A stretch of 51,734 nt of DNA, taken from NCBI GenBank assembly GCA_005801205.1, contig SYDJ01000184.1:1-51734 (forward strand), read 5' to 3'. Under the pieces are notes generated by a model that was given only the letters and a program-made list of their open reading frames with translations, made no database searches and had not been told where the DNA came from. Numbering within the stretch: position 1 is the stretch's first letter; every line of letters starts with the position of its first letter. The DNA is from Gammaproteobacteria bacterium. GTDB lineage: Bacteria > Pseudomonadota > Gammaproteobacteria > Pseudomonadales > Cellvibrionaceae. Below, one piece after another: positions 1-8,478 of this stretch. A program made the translations under genes and the position numbers.

Positions 1-184
1 AGGCGGCTTCATCAACGCCTGGCGGAACGCGGTTGGTGATCAGGTCTAACAGAACGTCATTTTCACCCGTGGGTGGGTTCTTTAGTAATTCGACCAATCC
101 AGCAACTTGTTCAGCGTTCAGTGGTTTTGGTGGAACACCTTCGGCGGCGCGTTCAGCGACGTGTTTACGGTAAGCTTCAAGCAC
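1..184 (-). CDS. acnB: Aconitate hydratase B, N-terminal part (runs off the left edge)
   Basis: Only the first 61 codons are present. The translation begins MLEAYRKHVAERAAEG and ends in NRVPPGVDEAA, which is the conserved start of bacterial aconitase B. This enzyme is the main citrate/isocitrate isomerase of the TCA cycle, carries a [4Fe-4S] cluster, and moonlights as an mRNA-binding protein when the cluster is lost. The start is GTG at 184-182, preceded by a GAGGA ribosome site about seven bases upstream. The cluster ligands and catalytic domains lie outside the window. The leader between this gene and the divergent gene at 472 holds several small hairpins, listed separately. Confidence 0.93.
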   Translation of the reverse strand, partial: MLEAYRKHVAERAAEGVPPKPLNAEQVAGLVELLKNPPTGENDVLLDLITNRVPPGVDEAA

Positions 185-204
185 AATTTTATCCTCATTA
201 GGTG

Positions 205-293
205 GTTTTTACTCTGGCATGCAGGATCTCTGCGGCAAGAGACTATCCATGACCTTCATGGATGTGTTCCTAAACCTTGGGGTTTCTAGGAAC
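205..293 (-). repeat. Tandem small hairpins in the acnB leader
   Basis: Three inverted repeats lie in the acnB 5' leader. ATCCATGA/TCATGGAT (245-263) is an 8-bp stem with a 3-base loop. GTTCCTA/TAGGAAC (266-293) has an inner AACC/GGTT pairing. A weaker TCTCT/AGAGA stem lies near 229-244. None is followed by a T-tract, so they do not look like terminators. They could be folded elements of the acnB mRNA or operator sites. The gap to the divergent gene is otherwise featureless. Confidence 0.4.
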
Positions 294-471
294 CAAATTA
301 ACAACTCTTACAAGAGCAGTAAATCGGGTTTGAAGTATACATGATGCGCGTGGGAGTGTTAACTCGATAGCCCTATATGGTTATGTATTCACTCTATTTT
401 TAGCGTGTTTCTCAGGCTTTTATTGGGGCTATATGGTATGTTTGTCGCCTTACTAATTCACAATTATTATT

Positions 472-930
472 ATGCTTTTATATAAACCGGTCAGAACACC
501 CTGCGTTGGAATTTGCTCTACAGGCATTGGTGATAGTGTATGCCGTGGATGCAAACGCTTCGCGCATGAGGTAATTGATTGGAATGCTTACACTCACGAA
601 CAGCGATTAATTATTGCGCAACGGCTGGAAGGTTACTTGTCGCAAGTCGTGCAAAATGTAATCGAAATTTTCGACGAAAAAGTTTTACTTGCGCAAGTTA
701 AGCATCAACAGATTCAGTTCAAAGAAGAACAAAATCCTTATTGTTGGGTATTTGATTTACTTCGTTCAGGTGCGAGCCAAATTAATGATTTGAACGTCTA
801 TGGTTTGCGCTTGCTGCCCAAATGGCGCGATACACCTTTAACGGAAATTCGCGACAATTTAGATAGAGACTTTTATGCATTATCCTGCGCATATTACGAG
901 CGTTATATAGTGCCTCACTTTACAGAATAG
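472..930 (+). CDS. DUF1289 domain protein
   Basis: The first about 50 residues are a DUF1289 domain: C11-x3-C15-x8-C24-x2-C27 in the context PCVGICSTGIGDSVCRGCKR. These four cysteines are thought to bind a metal or Fe-S cluster; the family is small and poorly characterised. The protein is 152 residues, longer than the usual stand-alone DUF1289 protein, with an extra C-terminal region of about 100 residues that I do not recognise. It ends 11 bp before miaE on the same strand, so the two are probably cotranscribed. A link to tRNA modification is only suggested by that neighbour. Confidence 0.85.
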   Translation: MLLYKPVRTPCVGICSTGIGDSVCRGCKRFAHEVIDWNAYTHEQRLIIAQRLEGYLSQVVQNVIEIFDEKVLLAQVKHQQIQFKEEQNPYCWVFDLLRSGASQINDLNVYGLRLLPKWRDTPLTEIRDNLDRDFYALSCAYYERYIVPHFTE

Positions 931-941
931 TTTTTAACCTT

Positions 942-1568
942 ATGACTACATCTTCAAATGCTGCATTAACACGCATTCAAAATTTTTTACATTGCGCAAC
1001 ACCCGACGCTTGGATAGAAACTGCGAAGCTGCCTGCGAATCAGGCATTGTTGTTATTGGATCACGCAAATTGTGAAAAGAAAGCGGCGTCCACAGCGATC
1101 AACCTAATGTATCGCTATGTGGGTGATTTTGAAATGATGCATAAGATGTCACGTTTGGCACGTGAAGAGTTGCGTCATTACGAACAGGTTATGCAGCTAA
1201 TGCAAAAGCGCGGCATAGCTTACGATCAGATTACACCTTGCCGCTATGCAGGTGAATTGCGTAAACCGGTTCGAACGCATGAGCCTGCTCGCTTTGTAGA
1301 TACATTAATTGTAGGTGCGATTATTGAAGCACGTTCTTGCGAACGTTTTGCCAAGTTGGCACCGCATTTAGATGAAGAACTGCAAACCTTTTATTTATCT
1401 CTGTTGAAATCTGAGTCCCGTCATTACGAAGACTATTTGCATCTTGCTAAAAAAGTGGCGGGTGATGAGGATATTTCTGAGCGTGTGAATGTGTTTTTAG
1501 CAGTAGAAAAAAATTTGATTGAAAGTGCGGATACGGAGTTTCGCTTTCACAGTGGCGTGCTGAATTAA
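942..1568 (+). CDS. miaE: tRNA-(ms2io6A)-hydroxylase MiaE
   Basis: MiaE is a non-haem di-iron monooxygenase that hydroxylates the isopentenyl side chain of ms2i6A at tRNA position 37. The 208-residue protein shows the ferritin-like four-helix ligand pattern: Glu in HANCEKKAAST (about 40-52), EELRHYEQV (about 75), EARSCERF (about 128) and ESRHYEDY (about 158). Length is normal for the family. It follows the DUF1289 gene by 11 bp and is probably in the same operon. Confidence 0.93.
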   Translation: MTTSSNAALTRIQNFLHCATPDAWIETAKLPANQALLLLDHANCEKKAASTAINLMYRYVGDFEMMHKMSRLAREELRHYEQVMQLMQKRGIAYDQITPCRYAGELRKPVRTHEPARFVDTLIVGAIIEARSCERFAKLAPHLDEELQTFYLSLLKSESRHYEDYLHLAKKVAGDEDISERVNVFLAVEKNLIESADTEFRFHSGVLN

Positions 1569-1650
1569 GTAACGTCAAATTACTCGTGGTTGTTAAAACT
1601 GAGGGTTAAAATGTAGGGATGGGTGGGTACATAACGAATAAGGTAATATT

Positions 1651-2523
1651 ATGTTTAACAATACTGTGCTTGAAGTAGCCATTGGTTTAGTGTTTTGTTA
1701 TGCCTCGGTAGCCTTAATCGCTAGTTCGGTTTATGAGGCGATTGCATCTTGGTTAAATCTACGTTCAAAAACGTTGTTTGTAGGTGTTTCTCGTTTATTG
1801 AATGCAACTGGTGATCAAGACAGTAGTAAAGATTTGCTGCAGAAAATTTATAATGATGCTTTGGTTCATCCTTCTGGCGATGGTAAAACAACTCGCTTTG
1901 ATAAAGACAAGTGCATTCCCGCCTATATCCCCTCAAAAAATTTTGCGTTGGCATTAATGCATGCGATTCAGCAGGCTCCAGGTAAATTTGAAAATTTAAG
2001 AACCGATATCAATGCGGTTAAAGATGAGCAGTTGCGCAATTTATTGCTTAGCTTAGAGCGCAAGGCGGCCGGCAATCTAGATGCATTTCAGCACGAAGTA
2101 GCGAATTGGTTTGACGCAAGCATGGGGCGAGTGTCGGGTATTTATAAAAAATGGTCGCAATTATGGTGTTTTATTATTGCGTTGGTGATTGCCATTATTT
2201 TTAATATTGATAGTGTGCACTTGTTTAAAACGCTGTGGTTGCACCCTAGCTTAGTCGCTCAAGTTAATTTTGATAAGGTTGACCCCGCACTGGCAGCTAA
2301 AGCGTACCAACAATTGCAGATGTTACCTGTGGGGTGGAATCAGTCGTTTGAGTGGAGTGCTTTGCTTAGCCCTAGCTTGTGGCTTGGTTGGTTATTAACA
2401 GCATCGGCATCACTATTTGGTGCACCATTTTGGTTTGATACGTTAAAAACCTTGGTTCGTTTACGCGGTACAGGTTTAAAGCCTGATTCAGAAAAAGCAA
2501 CACGAGACGCTGCGGTGAAATAG
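1651..2523 (+). CDS. Unknown membrane protein, 290 residues
   Basis: I do not recognise a named family. An N-terminal hydrophobic helix (about residues 7-30, beginning VLEVAIGLVFCYASVALIAS) is followed by a soluble region of about 130 residues. A second strong segment lies around 170-190 (WCFIIALVIAIIF) and a third around 235-260 near the C-terminus. The central part contains charged helical stretches but no catalytic motif I can name. A good rho-independent terminator follows the stop codon, so this is the last gene of its transcript. Confidence 0.75.
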   Translation: MFNNTVLEVAIGLVFCYASVALIASSVYEAIASWLNLRSKTLFVGVSRLLNATGDQDSSKDLLQKIYNDALVHPSGDGKTTRFDKDKCIPAYIPSKNFALALMHAIQQAPGKFENLRTDINAVKDEQLRNLLLSLERKAAGNLDAFQHEVANWFDASMGRVSGIYKKWSQLWCFIIALVIAIIFNIDSVHLFKTLWLHPSLVAQVNFDKVDPALAAKAYQQLQMLPVGWNQSFEWSALLSPSLWLGWLLTASASLFGAPFWFDTLKTLVRLRGTGLKPDSEKATRDAAVK

Positions 2524-2525
2524 TG

Positions 2526-2556
2526 TGTGCGAGATTTGTATCTCGCACAGTTTTTC
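2526..2556 (+). terminator. Rho-independent terminator
   Basis: A perfect 10-bp stem TGTGCGAGAT/ATCTCGCACA with loop TTGT is followed by GTTTTTC. It ends the transcript of the 1651-2523 gene and lies between convergent genes. Confidence 0.88.
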
Positions 2557-2570
2557 TTCTTTGGGATGTC

Positions 2571-3116
2571 TTATGCATCTTCCTCAGTATAAGCCTCGGC
2601 TTCTTCGCCAATGATTTCATTGATGATTTGCTCTGGCTTTTTTCTGCTGCAATCAATGGTGATGTTTGCGTGTGCCTGATAGAGCGCGCGGCGTTCATGG
2701 TATAGATCTGCAAAACTTTGACCGGGTTGGCGAGCTAGTCCTCGTGTATCCATGTCCTTAATTCGCTCGGTCAATTCTACAAGCGGTACATCTAAAAATA
2801 CGATTTGACCAAAGTGTCTTAAATGCTGCATGGATTTTTTGCTATAGACTGCACTGCCGCCCGTAGCGATTATGTGGTTAGGGTAGTGGGCGTTTAATAG
2901 CACTTGCTCTTCAAATTCACGCAACTTCAAATAGCCTTGGTTATCCACTATATCTTGTAGTGTTTTGTTGTGTTCCAATTGAATTAATAGATCCGTATCC
3001 ACAAAATCTTTTGCGAGCGCTTTTGCTAAAACAATACCAATAGAGCTTTTTCCTGCGCCGGGCATCCCAATTAAAATTAGGCTGGTGCTGAATTGGTTCA
3101 TGATATTTTTGCTCAT
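2571..3116 (-). CDS. Shikimate kinase-like protein
   Basis: This 181-residue P-loop kinase has Walker A GMPGAGKSSIG (about 17-27), the shikimate-binding D-T-D region (DTDLLIQ), ATGGSAVY with the conserved GG of the family, and the LID segment RGLARQPGQSF. Shikimate kinases (AroK/AroL) phosphorylate shikimate in the chorismate pathway. It is not next to aroB, the usual partner of aroK, so it may be a second isozyme or a related small-molecule kinase; I therefore give no symbol. The listed start is ATG at 3116; a second ATG five codons in is also possible. The C-terminus is unusually acidic. Confidence 0.82.
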   Translation of the reverse strand: MSKNIMNQFSTSLILIGMPGAGKSSIGIVLAKALAKDFVDTDLLIQLEHNKTLQDIVDNQGYLKLREFEEQVLLNAHYPNHIIATGGSAVYSKKSMQHLRHFGQIVFLDVPLVELTERIKDMDTRGLARQPGQSFADLYHERRALYQAHANITIDCSRKKPEQIINEIIGEEAEAYTEEDA

Positions 3117-3186
3117 CGCATATATAAAGGATGCTATAACTTTTTCAGCACTAAGTGTTTCGGTGCCAAGTGTTCAGTTTGAGGTG

Positions 3187-3606
3187 TTATAGCAATTCGG
3201 TGTTGTCGCGCGTACTGCTGTGAAAAATAGCCACAAGTGAATAACTAAAAAATGCAGTGCAGGTTGTTAAATAGTCATGTAGCCAAAATTTTATGGATTC
3301 AGTGTATGCGGCTCTTTGTTCCTGTTTTATGGGTTCTAAACCCCAGCTTGGAAATGTGCAACAAACTGATTCCTGTGCATCATTTTGTTTGGTTGCATCT
3401 GTCACCACAATCTTAAGTTGAGCTAATTCTTCATTCCATTCAAATAACACATAAAGTGAGTCATCTTGAATGTTGGTTTTTAACAGACCGATGGCTTTAT
3501 CTGCACATGCTTCAATGGCTCTGCATATATTGCTTTCATCGATATCAAGTTCAGATGTTGAATGAACTGTGGTGTTCAGTGTTTCAGTTGTAGTCCAGTT
3601 AAGCAT
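3187..3606 (-). CDS. Unknown 139-residue protein
   Basis: This is a soluble, mildly acidic protein with no recognised domain. It has alternating beta-like segments (SLYVLFEWNEELAQLKIVVTD) and a C-terminal hydrophobic stretch (TTCTAFFSYSLVAIF) that looks like a buried strand or helix. It is the last of three same-strand genes (HD-GYP protein, CWC protein, this one) separated by 6 and 28 bp, which suggests an operon. No function can be proposed from sequence. Confidence 0.6.
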   Translation of the reverse strand: MLNWTTTETLNTTVHSTSELDIDESNICRAIEACADKAIGLLKTNIQDDSLYVLFEWNEELAQLKIVVTDATKQNDAQESVCCTFPSWGLEPIKQEQRAAYTESIKFWLHDYLTTCTAFFSYSLVAIFHSSTRDNTELL

Positions 3607-3634
3607 AATCGTGATTCAGTTAAAAAAGAATTGG

Positions 3635-3838
3635 TTAGGTCTTTCTTGTTGTGGTCTGTGGTGAACTTGCACATATTGGGCAAATACAGGATTTGTTGAC
3701 TTGGGCGGGGTCTAGTTGCGCAAGTATCTCAGGCGCTATTTTAGCCTGCATGCACCAGCAGTCGCTAGCATTCTTTCCGCTTGCAAGGCTGCACTCATTG
3801 GGTTGCGCACAAAGCGGGCATAGGTTTGTGTTGTTCAT
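3635..3838 (-). CDS. Cysteine-rich CWC family small protein
   Basis: This 67-residue protein carries CPLCAQPNECSLA near the N-terminus, a DCWCMQ motif in the middle and SCICPIC near the end, the pattern of the cysteine-rich CWC family. The paired cysteines probably bind zinc. It starts 6 bp after the stop of the HD-GYP gene and so is likely translated from the same message. Function is unknown. Confidence 0.8.
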   Translation of the reverse strand: MNNTNLCPLCAQPNECSLASGKNASDCWCMQAKIAPEILAQLDPAQVNKSCICPICASSPQTTTRKT

Positions 3839-3844
3839 TATTGC

Positions 3845-5152
3845 TTAAGTCGCCAGCGCATATTGCAAGTCAATTTGATTGAGCGCTTTTTCTGCCAGTG
3901 CTTTTAAGGGCACATCTTGGGCGGGGATTGCCTCTACAACTCGCTCCATAATATTTTTTAGATGCAAGAGTTGATCATAAATTTGATCCTGCATAACGCT
4001 CATCTCAACCAACGATAAACTATCTTCAGCTGCTTGTGCTTGCATCGTTTTGCTGAGCCATTCCTCTTGCTCTTGTTGCAAAATTCCACTGCGCACAACC
4101 GATATTCCAAGTCGCCCCATAACCGCTGAAACAGAACGTGTCATGGGGCCTGACGGTAGTGCCATTAGTTTTTGTGATAAAAATTTTGCATTTTCAAATT
4201 GCCGCCGCAACATTTTTTGGCGAGCTAATAACTCATCTGCAGAAGGTGCCTCGATCAATGTGGTATTTGGAGAAGGTGCATGCTTGAATAACACCATAGC
4301 GGCGTCATAGACGCTTTCAAAGTAAATATTGTCGCTAAGTTTTAATGCGGTGAGCAGCATGGAGTGGGCGTGAACACCGTAATCTTTATAGCGGGCATGA
4401 TTGAAAATAATATTGTCAGTAGCCGCAATAATTTGGCTGACCATGGGCAACTTATCGCCAAATACATGATAGGGGTAACCTGTGCCATCTATTCTTTCAT
4501 GGTGATTGCCAATAGCGCTGCCAATATCTTTGGGTAGGTTGGGTATAAGATTTAAAAAGCGCTGCGCAATGATTGGATGTGCCTGCAATGCTTTCCACTC
4601 TTCATTACTAAAATCGTGAGTTTTTTGGCTAAGTTCTGGTGCTAAATATAGAAAACCAATGTCGTGAAATAGGCCTGCAATAAAAACACTTTGTAGTTCT
4701 TTTTGGCTAAGCTTTAATTGAATTGCAATCGCAAGGCCTGCGGCAGCACTGAATAAACCCTGAAAATAAATACGTGGCGCGCGATGAGAAAGTACGGTTA
4801 AGTTTTGCTGTAGTAGGGGAAATTTCTCATAATACAAACACACTTGGCGCAGTGTTTTTTGGTAATTTTCGCAATCTGTAACGGCAACTAGGCCACTAAT
4901 ATTGGCAGAGAATTTATTAATAAATTCGTAAAGTTGTTTTGCGTTAAAACTGCTGGCAATGCCAACGCATTCTTCGAGCGGCTTTAGTAGCTTATGCTGT
5001 AATAGGATGTTAGCGCGTTTTTCGCTTAGCTCTGAGCCTGTAGCGAGCAAAAGCATACCTTGCTCGTTATAGATGGGTTGGCTAGTCACTACGGCGCGTG
5101 ACTTATTCACTTCCATGAGGTTTTTGCAATAATGATTGCTTTCGCTAGTCAT
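3845..5152 (-). CDS. HD-GYP domain protein (probable c-di-GMP phosphodiesterase)
   Basis: The 435-residue protein has an unrecognised N-terminal region of about 140 residues. An HD-GYP domain follows: FIAGLFHDIG supplies the HD pair (about 165-175), and NHHERIDGTGYP (about 215-227) is the GYP signature. The proteins that carry this domain hydrolyse cyclic di-GMP and control motility and biofilm choices. The key metal ligands H, HD, H and HH look intact, so activity is plausible. No receiver or membrane segment is evident. It heads an apparent three-gene operon with the CWC protein and a hypothetical protein. Confidence 0.88.
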   Translation of the reverse strand: MTSESNHYCKNLMEVNKSRAVVTSQPIYNEQGMLLLATGSELSEKRANILLQHKLLKPLEECVGIASSFNAKQLYEFINKFSANISGLVAVTDCENYQKTLRQVCLYYEKFPLLQQNLTVLSHRAPRIYFQGLFSAAAGLAIAIQLKLSQKELQSVFIAGLFHDIGFLYLAPELSQKTHDFSNEEWKALQAHPIIAQRFLNLIPNLPKDIGSAIGNHHERIDGTGYPYHVFGDKLPMVSQIIAATDNIIFNHARYKDYGVHAHSMLLTALKLSDNIYFESVYDAAMVLFKHAPSPNTTLIEAPSADELLARQKMLRRQFENAKFLSQKLMALPSGPMTRSVSAVMGRLGISVVRSGILQQEQEEWLSKTMQAQAAEDSLSLVEMSVMQDQIYDQLLHLKNIMERVVEAIPAQDVPLKALAEKALNQIDLQYALAT

Positions 5153-5310
5153 TTAGCCGGTTTCTCTCTCTTGGTATTTATACTTTGGGCGGTATTATTG
5201 ACTGTGTAAGCTTAGACCAAGATTCTTGAAAATTTAGTGCTAATAGAGGTTATCGGGGAAGGCAGCTAGAAATTTGTACCTGAATTGTCCAAATCGCTAG
5301 CCGCTGGTGG

Positions 5311-5850
5311 TTATTTTTGCAGTTGCGCAGTCCAATTTTGCAGTGCATCAAGTTGTGAAAGGATATTCGCTTGGATTTTGCTATCGATGAGACCGCCTTG
5401 GTCATCAAAGGTATTGGCAAACGCATTGGCAAAAACTTCAGGTTTATTGAGTGGGTGCATATTTAAAAACACACAGACTTGCCGCATATGGTACTGCGAG
5501 CGCGATGTTCCCATCCCACCGCCGGAGCCCATTAAGGCTGCGGGTTTGCCACTTAGCAAATTGTTTTCTGGCTCCCGTGATGCCCAATCCAAAGCGTTTT
5601 TGAGCGCAGGCGCTATTGAATAATTGTATTCAGTGCAACCCAAAATTAATGCGTCAGCTTCGCTCAGTTGAGCTAACAGCTTAACAACTGAGGCGGGCTT
5701 TTCGGTGATATCTGCGTTGTAAAATGGAATTTCAGTAAGGTCAGCGATTTCAATACTTACACCTTCGGGTGCATTAGCTTGTGCAAATCGCAACATACCT
5801 AAATTAGTCGAATTTTTACGCAAACTGCCGCATATGGCTAAAAATTTCAT
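5311..5850 (-). CDS. NADPH-dependent FMN reductase family protein
   Basis: This 179-residue flavodoxin-like protein has GSLRKNSTN at residues 8-16 (FMN phosphate loop), CTEYNYSIAPALKNALDW in the middle and GSGGGMGTSR after it. These are the motifs of the ChrR/YieF/ArsH-like group. Such enzymes reduce quinones, chromate or azo dyes with NAD(P)H and protect against oxidative stress. The start is ATG at 5850 with GGAG about ten bases upstream. The gene stands alone between two larger minus-strand genes. Confidence 0.88.
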   Translation of the reverse strand: MKFLAICGSLRKNSTNLGMLRFAQANAPEGVSIEIADLTEIPFYNADITEKPASVVKLLAQLSEADALILGCTEYNYSIAPALKNALDWASREPENNLLSGKPAALMGSGGGMGTSRSQYHMRQVCVFLNMHPLNKPEVFANAFANTFDDQGGLIDSKIQANILSQLDALQNWTAQLQK

Positions 5851-5964
5851 GATAACGTATCTCCGTAATTGTTAGGTAAGGGCCTACATGTGTACAGGCT
5901 TTCGCTTGATGAATCAATCGCCTGAAATAAATTGTCTTAAGGTAAGTATGAGCGATAATGGAAA

Positions 5965-6927
5965 TTAAAAAAATCCACTTTTAATACCGTTCAATTCAAC
6001 TTCAAAAATCAGTGCAGCATAGGGTGGAACACCATCCGCGCCTTTTTCTGCATATGCTAAGTGAGTGGGAATATAAATAATGACTTTTGATCCATCAGGT
6101 ACTTGCAGCATAGCTTCGCCAAACCCTGTAATCATATCTTTCAACTTAAAACTATCCATTTTTCCGCGTTTGTAACTACTATCAAACTCGGTGCCATCGA
6201 GTAAAGTGCCGCGATAATGAACGGTGACAGTATCTTTTGTTTTCGGTGTTTTACCTGTGCCTTTTTTAACGAATTTATATTGCAAGCCAGAGTTCAATGC
6301 GACGACATCTGGTTTAACAATGTTGTTTGCAAAAAAAGCTTTTTCTTCTGCTATATAAAATTGTTTACGGTTCTCTGCCCAATCGTTATCTGTGACTTTA
6401 ATTTTTTCTTTAATAGCTTCGAGTAAAGCCTTCTCTTCTTTGGCTAAGATTTTGGGCGGTGTATTAGCGGATTGTGCGTCGGCTAAGCCAATCGCCATAC
6501 TCGCGGGCATTACCGGAATACCATTTTTGCCAAAGCTTTTGGCAATGGCACGGGCTGTTAAATAACTCACGCGTTCTTGGGTGGTGCGTAGGCCTTCGGG
6601 CGCGTCTGGTGTATCAGTTAATACTGGTGCAGTTGCCACTGGCGAGGCATTTTTTTGCAGGCTATCTATAAGTTCACCGTAAGAGTCTTCGGAGATTCTG
6701 GCTGCAATACCATCGCGTACATCATAGGCACCTAACAAGAAAGGTTTTTCTTCAATGCGAATCTTCATGGCGGCTATTTTTTTTGCAACATTACGCGCTT
6801 GAAAGTAATTGGCTGCTTGCTCAAGGCTGTTGAGTTCAACGCCTTTATAGGGAATATCAAGTTGGCTGCTGCAAGCGAAAATACTGAGAACAAGAGAAAC
6901 TAAACCGGCTTTTAATAGACTACGCAT
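5965..6927 (-). CDS. FKBP-type peptidyl-prolyl isomerase, lipoprotein
   Basis: The 320-residue protein starts with a signal peptide ending in a lipobox (SIFAC, Cys19), so it should be a periplasmic lipoprotein. Residues about 30-190 match the helical FKBP N-terminal dimerisation domain seen in FkpA and Mip. Residues about 210-315 are the FKBP catalytic domain, with DTVTVHYRGTLLDGTEFDSS and a FGEAMLQVPDGSKVIIYIP stretch. It should catalyse proline isomerisation and act as a chaperone in the envelope. The N-terminal domain is longer than in FkpA. Confidence 0.9.
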   Translation of the reverse strand: MRSLLKAGLVSLVLSIFACSSQLDIPYKGVELNSLEQAANYFQARNVAKKIAAMKIRIEEKPFLLGAYDVRDGIAARISEDSYGELIDSLQKNASPVATAPVLTDTPDAPEGLRTTQERVSYLTARAIAKSFGKNGIPVMPASMAIGLADAQSANTPPKILAKEEKALLEAIKEKIKVTDNDWAENRKQFYIAEEKAFFANNIVKPDVVALNSGLQYKFVKKGTGKTPKTKDTVTVHYRGTLLDGTEFDSSYKRGKMDSFKLKDMITGFGEAMLQVPDGSKVIIYIPTHLAYAEKGADGVPPYAALIFEVELNGIKSGFF

Positions 6928-7227
6928 AGCTGAAATTTATTCCTAAAAGTAAGATAGGGAGGGTAGCCATAATAAACCATAAAGCCGTTACTTAGCTTAA
7001 CCAAGGCTCTGATTGATTGTGAAATCGTTAAGAATTGCTCGGGCGACCTTGGAGATTACTAACATAAAGCGCAATTAGAGGGCTATTTTTATAACTAATA
7101 CCTATAAGAAAAAGGTTTTTGGGGTGACGGATAGATTCGTTTTAAATAGCTGACAGCTGATTGGCTTTGCGGTGCCTTTGTGACGTGCAAAATAAGCGTT
7201 GCTATCTATACTCAAACTTGTCGTTGG

Positions 7228-7271
7228 GCCGCTCAGATGGCGGCTCGTGTCAATTCTTTGGAGGGGTTATG
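7228..7271 (+). promoter_or_regulatory. Hairpin and ribosome site that set the start at 7269
   Basis: A GCCGC/GCGGC stem (7228-7244) lies just before the strong Shine-Dalgarno GGAGGGG (7260-7266). The ATG at 7269 has ideal spacing. This makes 7269 the likely start rather than the in-frame ATG at 7161, which has no ribosome site. Confidence 0.55.
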
Positions 7272-8429
7272 GATAAGTTGTGGTTTTTTTCAGACACTGG
7301 GCAAATTTTTTGGGTACCGAGTGCTGGTTCTATTGTAGATGAAAATGGCATCCCCAAATCCGATGTTGCTGAGTTCGAAGTTAAGCTTAAAGATGTTGCT
7401 GAGTTCCGTACTTTTTGTGAGCGCTCTGATCAGATCATTCTAGTATCCAGTTCGCAGGAATTTGCGGCGAATTATGTTGGTGCTATCCCCGTCAGTGTAC
7501 CCCGCGTGGCGCTTATTAAATCGGGAACACCTGCGCCTGCACGTGAGCAGCTCGACAAGCTTGAGTTAGATGCTTATGTGTTAGGCCCCTTTGATACGAC
7601 AATTATCAACGCCACCTTAGATAAATCTCTTGATGACAAAAACTCGTTAATTGCACTTCAGGAAGAGCTAAAAAATTATTCCAGCATTGCCTTTACCGCC
7701 ATGTCTTCGGCGTCAGAGATGGGCGTAGTGGCTTTTTACGCACAATCAGTGCAAAGCATTTCTGATATGGATCGTTTGGCGCAGCAGACCTTGTGCTGTT
7801 TAAAAGACTTATCGGTGCAGGGCTTTCTCCAGTTTTCTTTTGAGGACAGCGTACATATTTATCCTGAAAGTATACCGAATACTTATAGCGATTTATTGGA
7901 TTGGACACGCACATCTGAGCATCGTATTGTTTCGCATGGCCGCTTTTTAATTTTCAATTTTGAAAATGCACAGGTTTTAATTACGGATGCTCCGGTGGAA
8001 GACCCCGACAAATGTGGTCGTTTACGCGATGTGATCGCCCACATCGTCTCGATTGCCGAGGCCCGTGCCAAAACCATTAAAGTCAATGGCTTATTGAAAG
8101 AGCAGCAAGATAATACTCGTATGGTTATGATGTTGCTTGAAATGGCTTCGCGCGATAATCGTAATTCGGTAAAAACTATTATGACAGACTTGTCCATGGC
8201 GTTGCGCGAAATTGCTATGGGGTTGGATCTAAACTTGGCACAGGAGACTGCCATGTTAGCGCTGTCTGAAAAAGCCTTAGAGTCTTTAGAATGTTTGCAT
8301 GAAACAACAGATGCAGTTGAGGTTCATTTCAGAAGTTTGTTATTGCAATTAGATCAAGCCGCAAAATTGTTAAAAACAGATGAGGCTGTTGAAATTGCGG
8401 CGATTGAAAGTAATGTTGAGTTGTTTTAA
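7269..8429 (+). CDS. Unknown 386-residue soluble protein, possibly signalling
   Basis: I do not recognise a named family. The N-terminal about 125 residues alternate strands and helices and contain runs such as DQIILVSSS and RVALIKSGTP, which could be a degenerate receiver-like fold without clear phospho-acceptor residues. A middle region (about 150-270) could be GAF-like. The C-terminal about 110 residues are strongly helical and may form a coiled-coil or four-helix bundle. A perfect terminator follows. Fold guesses are weak inference. Confidence 0.7.
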   Translation: MDKLWFFSDTGQIFWVPSAGSIVDENGIPKSDVAEFEVKLKDVAEFRTFCERSDQIILVSSSQEFAANYVGAIPVSVPRVALIKSGTPAPAREQLDKLELDAYVLGPFDTTIINATLDKSLDDKNSLIALQEELKNYSSIAFTAMSSASEMGVVAFYAQSVQSISDMDRLAQQTLCCLKDLSVQGFLQFSFEDSVHIYPESIPNTYSDLLDWTRTSEHRIVSHGRFLIFNFENAQVLITDAPVEDPDKCGRLRDVIAHIVSIAEARAKTIKVNGLLKEQQDNTRMVMMLLEMASRDNRNSVKTIMTDLSMALREIAMGLDLNLAQETAMLALSEKALESLECLHETTDAVEVHFRSLLLQLDQAAKLLKTDEAVEIAAIESNVELF

Positions 8430-8450
8430 ATTATTTTTTTAAGGCTTGCT

Positions 8451-8478
8451 GAAAGGGCTGCAGTTGCAGCCCTTTTTT
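8451..8478 (+). terminator. Rho-independent terminator between convergent genes
   Basis: AAAGGGCTGCA/TGCAGCCCTTT is an 11-bp perfect stem with a 2-base loop, followed by TTTTTTA. The upstream A-run also allows it to work for the convergent yceH gene. Confidence 0.93.

Noticed and set aside
2523-2705. A short plus-strand frame after the membrane protein
   Set aside because: It covers the terminator and lies antisense to the kinase gene.
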